A DNA stretch of 64,000 bases from Blastococcus_B deserti. GTDB lineage: Bacteria > Actinomycetota > Actinomycetes > Mycobacteriales > Geodermatophilaceae. The stretch lies in NCBI RefSeq assembly GCF_042682525.1, contig NZ_JBHUHP010000001.1, positions 372,001-436,000 on the forward strand, given 5' to 3'. The notes beneath the pieces are model-generated. The model had not been told where the DNA came from. It saw nothing but the letters and a program-made list of their open reading frames with translations, and ran no database searches. This document shows, one piece after another, positions 44,658-51,872 of the stretch; within the stretch, counting starts at the first letter, position 1, and each line of letters starts with the position of its first letter. Position numbers and translations under genes: made by a program.

Positions 44658-45442
44658 GCGACACCGTGCGGCGCGCGCTCGTCGGCTGGTCCGGGTTCGT
44701 CGGGGGCGCCCTGCTGCCCCGGATCCGCCCCGTCGCCCGCTTCCGCAGCACCGACATCGACCAGCTCCCGGCATCCGACGTGGACGAGATCGTCTGCGCG
44801 GGCGCACCCGCCGAGAAGTGGCGGGCCAACGCCGAGCCGGAGCAGGACCGCGCCAACATCCAGCGGCTCATCGACGCCCTGGACGGGAGCCGGGCCACGT
44901 CGTGCGTCCTGGTCTCGACCGTGGACGTGTACGCCGACTCGCGCGGGGCCGACGAGGACACGCCGGCCGACACCGCGCAGGAGCAGGCGTACGGCCGGCA
45001 CCGGGCGCTGCTGGAGGAATTCGTCACCGGGCGGTTCGAGAACACGCTCATCGTCCGGTTGCCGGGGATGTTCGGCCCGGGCCTGAAGAAGAACCTGATC
45101 TTCGACCTGATCCACCAGCCCGGGAGCCGCTTCGCGAACGCGGCGTCGACCTTCCAGTTCTACGACGTGCGCGATCTCTGGGGTCACGTGCTGGTCGCCC
45201 GCGACGCGGGGCTGACCGTCGTCAACCTCGCGACCCAGCCGGTGTCCTCGGCTCAGGTGGCCGAGGAGAGCTTCGGCCTGCCGTACGACTGCGACGACCG
45301 CCCGAAGGTGGCCTACGACCTGCGGACGGTGCACGCTCCGGTCCTCGCCGGTCGCGAGGGCCCCTACCTCCGGTCGGCCGGCGAGGTGCTCGCCGCCGTC
45401 CGCACGTGGGGCGCCGGCGAGCGGCGGTTGGCGGCACTGTGA
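44654..45442 (+). CDS. NAD-dependent sugar epimerase/dehydratase-like protein
   Basis: A 262-residue short/extended SDR-like protein. The N-terminal ALVGWSGFVGGALLP replaces the GxxGxxG dinucleotide loop. STVDVYADSRGADEDTPAD follows the usual Ser, and YGRHRALLEEF gives the Tyr (with Arg/His where YxxxK is expected). The lysine of the catalytic pair is therefore unclear. Small size and absence of a C-terminal domain set it apart from GalE/RmlB. It probably modifies a nucleotide-sugar or its keto form with the FAD oxidoreductase and the isomerase of the same operon. The ATG overlaps the upstream stop by 4 bp. Confidence 0.78.
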   Translation: MSDTVRRALVGWSGFVGGALLPRIRPVARFRSTDIDQLPASDVDEIVCAGAPAEKWRANAEPEQDRANIQRLIDALDGSRATSCVLVSTVDVYADSRGADEDTPADTAQEQAYGRHRALLEEFVTGRFENTLIVRLPGMFGPGLKKNLIFDLIHQPGSRFANAASTFQFYDVRDLWGHVLVARDAGLTVVNLATQPVSSAQVAEESFGLPYDCDDRPKVAYDLRTVHAPVLAGREGPYLRSAGEVLAAVRTWGAGERRLAAL

Positions 45443-46251
45443 ACCTGGCCTTCTCTAACCTCGCGTGGTCGGCCGAGGAGGACGCGCACGTCCTGCCGCG
45501 ATTGCCGGAGCTGGGCTTCGCTTCCCTCGAGGTGGCCCCGACCCGGTTGTGGGCCGACCCCTTGGCGCAGGATGCGGCGGAGGTCGCGGCGGCGCGTTCG
45601 GCGATCGAGGCCGCCGGCCTGCGGATCGTGGCACTCCAGTCGCTGCTCTTCCAGCGTCCCGAGCTGCAGTTGTTCGGGGACGCCGAGGCGCGCCGCGGGC
45701 TGCACGACCACCTCGTCGGGATGGCGCGTCTCGCGGTCGGCCTGGGCGCGACCCGGCTGGTGTTCGGCTCGCCTGGGAACCGGCGCCGCGGCGATCTGCC
45801 CGTGGAGCGGGCCGATGAGATCGCCGTCGAGCTTTTCGCCCGGCTCGGGGCGCAGGCCGCCGACCTCGGCGTGTGCTTCTGCATCGAGGCCAATCCGACG
45901 GCGTACAACTGCGACTACCTGACCGACGCCGTCGCGTCCGCGGCCTTCGTCCGTGCGGTCGGCTCTCCCGGCGTGCGGCTGCACTTGGACACCGCCTGCA
46001 TGGCACTCGCCGGTGACGACGCCGCCGAGCGAATCCGCGCCGGCGCCGACGTGCTCGCCCACGTGCACGCCAGCGCGCCGCAGCTGGGCGCCGTCGGCCC
46101 CGACGGCCCGGTCGACCACGGCGCGGTGGCCGCCGCACTGCGCGCCGTCGACTACGACGGGCACGTCTCGGTGGAGATGCTCCGCCAGGCGGACGACCCG
46201 ACCGGCGCCGTCCGGCGCACCGCGGAGTTCGTGAGGAAGACCTACCAGTGA
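45439..46251 (+). CDS. Sugar phosphate isomerase/epimerase (TIM-barrel, AP endonuclease 2 family)
   Basis: A 270-residue xylose-isomerase-like barrel. It opens LAFSNLAWSAEED. Metal-site residues are likely Glu in CFCIEANPTAYNCDY, Asp/His in VRLHLDTACMAL, His in LAHVHASAPQL and Glu in GHVSVEMLRQ. Such proteins isomerise keto/aldo sugars or inositols. It overlaps the epimerase-like gene by GTGA and the next glycosyltransferase by GTGA. The whole set looks dedicated to one unusual sugar. Confidence 0.83.
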   Translation: MNLAFSNLAWSAEEDAHVLPRLPELGFASLEVAPTRLWADPLAQDAAEVAAARSAIEAAGLRIVALQSLLFQRPELQLFGDAEARRGLHDHLVGMARLAVGLGATRLVFGSPGNRRRGDLPVERADEIAVELFARLGAQAADLGVCFCIEANPTAYNCDYLTDAVASAAFVRAVGSPGVRLHLDTACMALAGDDAAERIRAGADVLAHVHASAPQLGAVGPDGPVDHGAVAAALRAVDYDGHVSVEMLRQADDPTGAVRRTAEFVRKTYQ

Positions 46252-47066
46252 GCGACACGAATGCACCTGACCGGCATCCGGCGGGGTGGGCCGTCCCAGC
46301 GGGGGACGTGCACGTCCTCGAGTCGGAGCGGGGCAGCCGCTACTGCGTCCTCATCCCGGTGATCAACGAGGGCGAGCGCATTCTGGGTCAGCTCGGCCGC
46401 CTGCGGGACCACGGCTTCGGGATCGACGTCGTCGTGGTCGACGGCGGCAGCACCGACGGGTCCACCGACCTCGACGTCCTCCGCGGGCTCGGCGTCCGGG
46501 CGCTGCTGGTCAAGCGCGATGCCGGCAAGCTGAGCGCCCAGTTGCGCATGGGCTTCGCATTCGCGCTCGCCGAGGGCTACGACGGGGTCATCACCGTCGA
46601 CGGCAACGGCAAGGACGACGTCGCCGCCATCCCGCGGTTCGTCGCCGCGCTCGACGCCGGTGCCGACTTCGTCCAGGGGTCGCGCTATGTCCCGGGCGGC
46701 CAGGCGATCAACACCCCGCGCGAGCGGCACCTGGCGATCAAGCTGTTCCACGCCCCGGTGACCTCGCTGGCGGCGCGGCACCGCTTCACCGACACCACCA
46801 ACGGCTTTCGCGGGCACTCGCGCGCGCTGCTGCAGGACCCCCGGGTGGCGCCGATGCGCGCGGTCTTCGACACCTATGAGCTGCTGGCCTACCTGCCCAT
46901 CCGGGCGGCGCGCCTGGGCTTCGCCTGCACCGAGGTGCCCGTGACCCGCGCCTACCCGCCGGCCGGCGACATCCCCACCAAGATCCACGGGCGATCGGCG
47001 CAGCTGGACCTGGTGAAGATCCTCGGTCGGGCCGCGACCGGCCGGTACGACCCCGAGGTGGCGTGA
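46248..47066 (+). CDS. Family 2 glycosyltransferase
   Basis: A 272-residue cytoplasmic GT2. VLIPVINEGERILGQL opens the fold, VVVDGGSTDGS binds the nucleotide, and GVITVDGNGKDDVAAIPRF is the variant DxD-type motif. QGSRYVPGG and FTDTTNGFRGHSR are acceptor-side blocks typical of dolichol-phosphate-sugar synthase relatives. No membrane helix is present. Followed by a GtrA gene with GTGA overlap, it probably makes a polyprenyl-phosphate sugar or adds a branch sugar. Confidence 0.87.
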   Translation: MSDTNAPDRHPAGWAVPAGDVHVLESERGSRYCVLIPVINEGERILGQLGRLRDHGFGIDVVVVDGGSTDGSTDLDVLRGLGVRALLVKRDAGKLSAQLRMGFAFALAEGYDGVITVDGNGKDDVAAIPRFVAALDAGADFVQGSRYVPGGQAINTPRERHLAIKLFHAPVTSLAARHRFTDTTNGFRGHSRALLQDPRVAPMRAVFDTYELLAYLPIRAARLGFACTEVPVTRAYPPAGDIPTKIHGRSAQLDLVKILGRAATGRYDPEVA

Positions 47067-47542
47067 GCACGCCCCGCCGCAAGAGGCTCGGGGTCTTCGC
47101 GCGGTTCGTCCTGGTCAACGCGTTGAACACAGGCCTGTACTGGGGTCTCTACCTGGCGCTGCTGCCGGTCGCGCCGTACATGGTGGCCAACGGGATCGCC
47201 CTGGCGGTCGCCGTGCTGGTCGCCTACGTGGCCAACGCTCGGTACGCCTTCCGTGTCGGCACGTCGCGGTGGTCCCTCGTCATGTACCTGGTGACCAACG
47301 GCACCACCGTCGTGCTCCGCTCCGCAGTCGTCTGGGTGCTGGTGGAGGTGCTCTCGCTGAGCGAGGTACTCGCACCTCCGGTGGCGGTGGTCGTGACCAT
47401 GCCCGTCGCCTTCGGATTGACCCGGTGGGCCATGCGTGAGCGCGTCGGCGCGCCGCAGAGCGCGTCCAGCCGCCCGGCCGCCGAGGTCCCTGCCGCCGAA
47501 CTCGCGCACGCGGTTGGAGGGCCGGGATCAGGATGCCGTTGA
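47063..47542 (+). CDS. GtrA-family membrane protein
   Basis: A 159-residue protein with four membrane helices, beginning with a basic segment and FVLVNALNTGLYWGLYLALL. The NARYAFR segment after the second helix is the family's conserved point. It overlaps the preceding GT2 by GTGA and the following DUF2142 gene by 10 bp. It likely flips a lipid-linked sugar made by the preceding GT2. The last ~30 residues are polar. Confidence 0.85.
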   Translation: MSTPRRKRLGVFARFVLVNALNTGLYWGLYLALLPVAPYMVANGIALAVAVLVAYVANARYAFRVGTSRWSLVMYLVTNGTTVVLRSAVVWVLVEVLSLSEVLAPPVAVVVTMPVAFGLTRWAMRERVGAPQSASSRPAAEVPAAELAHAVGGPGSGCR

Positions 47543-49113
47543 GTCGGTCCTCGGAGGCGCGCCGCTGGCTGGTCGCCTTCATGCTCTTCTCCGTCTTCGG
47601 GCAGACGTGGGCGCTCGCGACCCCGGTCTTCGGCGTGCCCGACGAACCGGCCCACTCGATCTACGCCGCCGCGGCCGCCCGGGGTCAGGTGTGGGCGCCC
47701 TCCGAGGGGGTCGAGACCGTGGTCACGGTGCCGGCCGAGTTCGCCGACGTGCCGCTGGTTCCCTGCTTCGCCTCGCACTCGACCCTCCCGGCCGGATGCG
47801 CGCCGGCGTTCGAGGGGCGGCCCGGCGAGGCGCAGGTGGTCACCACCGTCGGCCACTACCCGCCGGCCTATTACGCGTACGCCGGTCTGGGGTCGCTGGT
47901 GGCGGACGGGGCCGTGGCCGTCTACCTGATGCGAGGGCTGACGGTCCTACTCGTGGCGGGCCTCCTGGCCTCGGCGGCCTGCAGCGCCCTGCGGGCCGAC
48001 CGTCCGCGCGTCGCCCTCGCCGGACTGGGCCTGGCCACGACACCGATGGTGTTCTTCTTCTCCGGTTCCGTGAACCCACAGGCCCCCGAGATCGCCGCAG
48101 CCGTCTGCCTGTGGACGAGTGGCTTCGTGCTGCTGTCGCGGCTGCGGGAGGAGCCCGGGGCGTCGCTCCGGTGGAGCGAGCCGCTGCTGCGCCGGTCCCT
48201 GCTGGCGGCGGTGGTCCTGACCGTCGCCCGGCCGCTGTCGCTGCTCTGGCTGGTCGCGATCCTTGCCGCCCTGCTGGTGCTCCGCGGGTCGCGCGAGGCG
48301 GTGCGGAGGCTGCTCCGGTCCCCGGCGGTCGTGGCGACCGTTCCCGTCGTCTGCGCCACCGCCGGGTCCACCCTGGCCTGGATCGTGCTGCGGGACGCCT
48401 TGCGGCTCCTCCCGTCGGAGGGCTTCGCGGACCTGCCCGTCCTGCCGGCAGCCGTGACGTCGTTGCAGACGGTCACCACGGGGCTGTCCCAGATGGTGGG
48501 CTTCTTCGGATGGCTGGACACCCCCCAGCCCGATGTCGTCACAGCCGTCTTCGTCTGGGGACTCGCGACGCTGGCCGCCCCTGCCCTCGCCGGCGCGCCC
48601 CGCAGGGACCTCCTCGTCCTCGGCGCCCTGGCCGCGGCCGCGGTCCTCGTGCCGGCCACGCTCCAGCTGCTCACGTACAGGGAGTACGGCTTCTCGTGGC
48701 AGGGCCGGTACACCCTGCCCCTGGCGGTCGGGATCCCGCTCCTCCTCGGATTGCTCCCGGCGACCGCCGCGACCGGGCGGGCCGGCAGCCACCGGCGCGT
48801 GCTCGCCGTCGTCGTCGCCGCCTTCGTCACGCTCCAGACCGCCTCTCTGCTGTGGGCGCTCAACCGCAACGTCCACGGCATCGGTGGTCTGTGGGGGCGC
48901 TCCGCCGCCGGCTGGGGGCCCCCGGTTCCCACCGAGCTGCTGGTCGCCGGCCTGCTGGGCGCGTCCCTCGTCTGCGCCGTGCTGACCCTCCGCAGCGGTC
49001 GGCGGGCCGGCGCGGCACCGGGCACGGGAGTCGTGGCGGACGGGCGGGTCGAGACCTCCCCGCTGCCCGTCGCCGCCGGCGGACGGAGCCCGCTCCAGGA
49101 GGCCGCCGTCTAG
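47533..49113 (+). CDS. DUF2142 family polytopic membrane protein
   Basis: A 526-residue protein with about ten membrane helices. TPVFGVPDEPAHSIYAAAAA near residue 30 and VGHYPPAYYAYAGLGSL are the DUF2142 hallmarks; the DEPAH acidic-His loop resembles the catalytic loop of GT-C lipid-dependent transferases. It is therefore a plausible transferase of a sugar from a polyprenyl carrier outside the cell, working with GtrA and GT2. Last gene of the seven-gene operon. A 136-bp gap then separates it from the amidase. Confidence 0.85.
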   Translation: MPLSRSSEARRWLVAFMLFSVFGQTWALATPVFGVPDEPAHSIYAAAAARGQVWAPSEGVETVVTVPAEFADVPLVPCFASHSTLPAGCAPAFEGRPGEAQVVTTVGHYPPAYYAYAGLGSLVADGAVAVYLMRGLTVLLVAGLLASAACSALRADRPRVALAGLGLATTPMVFFFSGSVNPQAPEIAAAVCLWTSGFVLLSRLREEPGASLRWSEPLLRRSLLAAVVLTVARPLSLLWLVAILAALLVLRGSREAVRRLLRSPAVVATVPVVCATAGSTLAWIVLRDALRLLPSEGFADLPVLPAAVTSLQTVTTGLSQMVGFFGWLDTPQPDVVTAVFVWGLATLAAPALAGAPRRDLLVLGALAAAAVLVPATLQLLTYREYGFSWQGRYTLPLAVGIPLLLGLLPATAATGRAGSHRRVLAVVVAAFVTLQTASLLWALNRNVHGIGGLWGRSAAGWGPPVPTELLVAGLLGASLVCAVLTLRSGRRAGAAPGTGVVADGRVETSPLPVAAGGRSPLQEAAV

Positions 49114-49249
49114 GTGTGGCCGGCTCGGCACCGCTCGAGTGCCCCCTGCCGGCTCAACTCCGGTCCCGGTCGTCCGAAAGAAACAGGTAGGCCGCGTCGC
49201 GCCCACCCCCACGAACCGCCGCAGATCACTCGTTGTACCCGGAGGACCA

Positions 49250-51871
49250 GTGCGCCGCCTCATCGCAGCACCCATCGCCTTCTTCGCGATGACCAGCACG
49301 ATTCTCGTGTTGCCCGTGTACGCCGCCCCCGTGCCGGAGGCTCGCCCGGTCGAGGTGGCGATCGACGAGGTGGCGCTGGGCTCGGTCACCGAGCCCGCCG
49401 GGGAAGCCGTGGTCGCCACCGACGGCCAGTCGGTCGAGGGCGGGGTCGACGAGGCGGAGGCCACCGCCCCGCCGGTCGAGCCGCCCGTGGGGAAGCCGTC
49501 CGCCGAGCAGGTCGCGGCCGACGACGTGCCCGGGGACGAGCAGGTCGTCTCGGGGGAGGAGCTGCCCGGTGTCCCGGCCCTCACCTACGCGCAGCCGGAC
49601 GCGGAGAAGTTCTCCACGGTGGGCATCACCTGGCGCCAGGGCGGCGTCACCGACGTGGTGGTCCAGCTCCGGGTGAAGGACGCCGACGGCGCGTGGGGCG
49701 AGTGGACCACTCTCGAGGCCGACGACATCGAGCAGACGCCATCGGAGAAGACGCCGGCCGAGGAGGCGAGGGGCGGCACGGCGCCGTACTGGACCGGCGA
49801 GTCCTACGGCGTCGAGGTGATCGTGCAGGGCGCCGGCGGCGTGGTGCCCGACGACGTCAAGGTCGCGCTGATCGACCCCGGCGAGAGCGCGGCCGACGCC
49901 GTGCCGGCCGAGTCCGGTGCCGTGGACCAGGCAGGCGCCGCCTCCGGAGCCACGATGCCGAGCATCATCTCGCGGGCCGCATGGGGCGCGGACGAGTCGA
50001 TCCGCACGTGGGGGCCCGAGTACGCCCCGACTCTGAAGGCGGCGACCCTGCACCACACGGCCGACCGCAACACCTACAGCGCCACCGACGTCTACGGGAT
50101 GATGCGGTCGATCTACGCGTACCACACGCGGACCCGCGGCTGGGGCGACATCGGCTACAACTTCATCGTCGACAAGTTCGGCCGGATCTTCGAGGGCCGC
50201 TACGGCGGGATGACCTCGACGGTGATCGGCGCACACGCCGGTGGCTTCAACACCGGGACCTTCGGTGTCTCGATGCTCGGCAACTACGCCGAGGTCGACA
50301 CTCCGCAGGCGCTGCTTGACTCGGTGGCCTCGGTGATGGCCTGGAAGCTCCGGCTCTACGCGATCACGCCCTTCGGGTCGACCCAGCTGACCTCGGGCGG
50401 AGGGGGGACCGCGAAGTACGCGGCCGGCACGACAGTCACCGTGCCGACCGTCTTCGGCCACCGGGACGTCGGCAACACCACGTGCCCGGGCCAGTACGCG
50501 TACAACCGCATGGCGCAGCTACGCGACATGATCGGGGCGCGGCTCAACGCCGTGCCGGGCAGCCCCGAGGGCAACGCAGAGGCGATCGCGGTCACGGGCA
50601 CCCGACTGGACATCGTCGGATGGGCGTACGACCCCGACGTCCCGACGTCGCCTGTAGATGTCGGATTCTCCGTGGACGGTCAGTGGGCGCTGACCATGCG
50701 CGCCGACGGTCACCGGCCCGACGTGGCGGCGGCGTTCCCCTTCGCGGGGCCCGCGCACGGCTTCCGCGGGCAGTGGGGCCTCTCACCGGGCCGGCACACC
50801 ATCTGCGTCGTCTTCGGCAACGCCGGGGGCCCGGGACAGACGACGTGGCACAGCTGCAAGGTCGTCACGGCGACGAACGACGACGCGGCCCACAACCCGG
50901 TGGGTCAGGCCGAGGTGTTCACCCCCGACGGCCGGTACATGACCGTGACCGGCTGGTCGGTGGACCCGGACGCGCCGACCAGCGCGCTCGAGATGCACGT
51001 GCACATCGACGGCCAGTACGCCGGGTCCTTCCCGTCCGGTGCTCCGCGCGACGACATCGCGGCCCAGTACCCGGGGGCCGGCCGCTACCACGGCTGGTAC
51101 TGGCGGGGCGCGGTCGCCCAGCCCGGTAACCACCAGATCTGCATCTACGCGATCAACCGCAACCGCGGCACCCGGGACCCGCTGATGGGCTGCAGTCCGT
51201 TCAACGTGCCGAACTCGCTGTTCGTCCCGACCGGCAACTACGAGGCGGCCACCCTCCAGGGCCGGTCCGTCGCCGTCTCCGGGTGGGCGTACGACCTGGA
51301 CGTCCCCACCACGCCCACCGACGTGCACGTCCACGTCGACGGGCAGGTGGCTCGCATCCTGCGCGCCGGGGACGCCCGGCCCGACGTCGGCGCGGCGTAC
51401 CCCGCCGCCGGCCCGAGCCACGGCTTCAGCGGCTCCGTCAACCTCGCGCCGGGCACCCACAGCGTGTGCGTGTACGCCATCAACCTCGGTGGCGGGTACG
51501 GGGACCCCGGGCTCGGCTGCCGGACGGTGACCGTCGACGCACGGGCGTGGAACCCGGTGGGCGGTCTGGAGATGGCCATCTCCCACTCGGACGGCCGCGT
51601 CGACCTCAAGGGCTGGACGTGGGATCCCGACGCCGGTCCCTACTCCACCCCGGTCCACTTCCACGTCGACGGCCGGTGGTTCGGCTACATGACATCGGCC
51701 GAACCGCGGCCCGACATCGCCGCGACCCTGCCCCCGGAGGCCGGCCCCGGCCACGGCTTCAGCAAGACGATCAAGATCACCAGCGGCTGGCACACCATCT
51801 GCGCGTACGGGATCAACGTCGGCACCGGCACGGAGGACCCCCTCCTCGGCTGTCGGGTGGTGTACGTCTGA
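49250..51871 (+). CDS. Secreted PGRP-type N-acetylmuramoyl-L-alanine amidase with four GW/DPD modules
   Basis: An 873-residue exported amidase. GTG 49250 is chosen for the GGAGGA directly upstream and the signal peptide it produces (LIAAPIAFFAM... then YA-AP). An acidic, Pro/Glu-rich segment and a small beta domain precede the amidase domain (~residues 238-425). Its zinc ligands are the His of TLHHTADR and the His and Cys of VFGHRDVGNTTCPGQ; YNFIVDKFGRIFEGR is the active-site strand. Four ~108-residue modules end the protein. It should cut the bond between muramic acid and the stem peptide. The SpoIID-type gene starts 1 nt after its stop. Confidence 0.92.
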   Translation: MRRLIAAPIAFFAMTSTILVLPVYAAPVPEARPVEVAIDEVALGSVTEPAGEAVVATDGQSVEGGVDEAEATAPPVEPPVGKPSAEQVAADDVPGDEQVVSGEELPGVPALTYAQPDAEKFSTVGITWRQGGVTDVVVQLRVKDADGAWGEWTTLEADDIEQTPSEKTPAEEARGGTAPYWTGESYGVEVIVQGAGGVVPDDVKVALIDPGESAADAVPAESGAVDQAGAASGATMPSIISRAAWGADESIRTWGPEYAPTLKAATLHHTADRNTYSATDVYGMMRSIYAYHTRTRGWGDIGYNFIVDKFGRIFEGRYGGMTSTVIGAHAGGFNTGTFGVSMLGNYAEVDTPQALLDSVASVMAWKLRLYAITPFGSTQLTSGGGGTAKYAAGTTVTVPTVFGHRDVGNTTCPGQYAYNRMAQLRDMIGARLNAVPGSPEGNAEAIAVTGTRLDIVGWAYDPDVPTSPVDVGFSVDGQWALTMRADGHRPDVAAAFPFAGPAHGFRGQWGLSPGRHTICVVFGNAGGPGQTTWHSCKVVTATNDDAAHNPVGQAEVFTPDGRYMTVTGWSVDPDAPTSALEMHVHIDGQYAGSFPSGAPRDDIAAQYPGAGRYHGWYWRGAVAQPGNHQICIYAINRNRGTRDPLMGCSPFNVPNSLFVPTGNYEAATLQGRSVAVSGWAYDLDVPTTPTDVHVHVDGQVARILRAGDARPDVGAAYPAAGPSHGFSGSVNLAPGTHSVCVYAINLGGGYGDPGLGCRTVTVDARAWNPVGGLEMAISHSDGRVDLKGWTWDPDAGPYSTPVHFHVDGRWFGYMTSAEPRPDIAATLPPEAGPGHGFSKTIKITSGWHTICAYGINVGTGTEDPLLGCRVVYV
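50562..51868 (+). repeat. Four GW/DPD module units in the amidase
   Basis: Units start near 50562, 50895, 51227 and 51550. They share WAYDPDVP-like openings, VHVHVDGQ, RPDV, HGF and the two cysteines (CIYAI or CVYAI, and LGC) with the arrays at 15-17 kb and 53-54 kb. The first unit is the most divergent: its first cysteine strand reads CVVFGNAG. Confidence 0.88.
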
Positions 51872-51872
51872 C

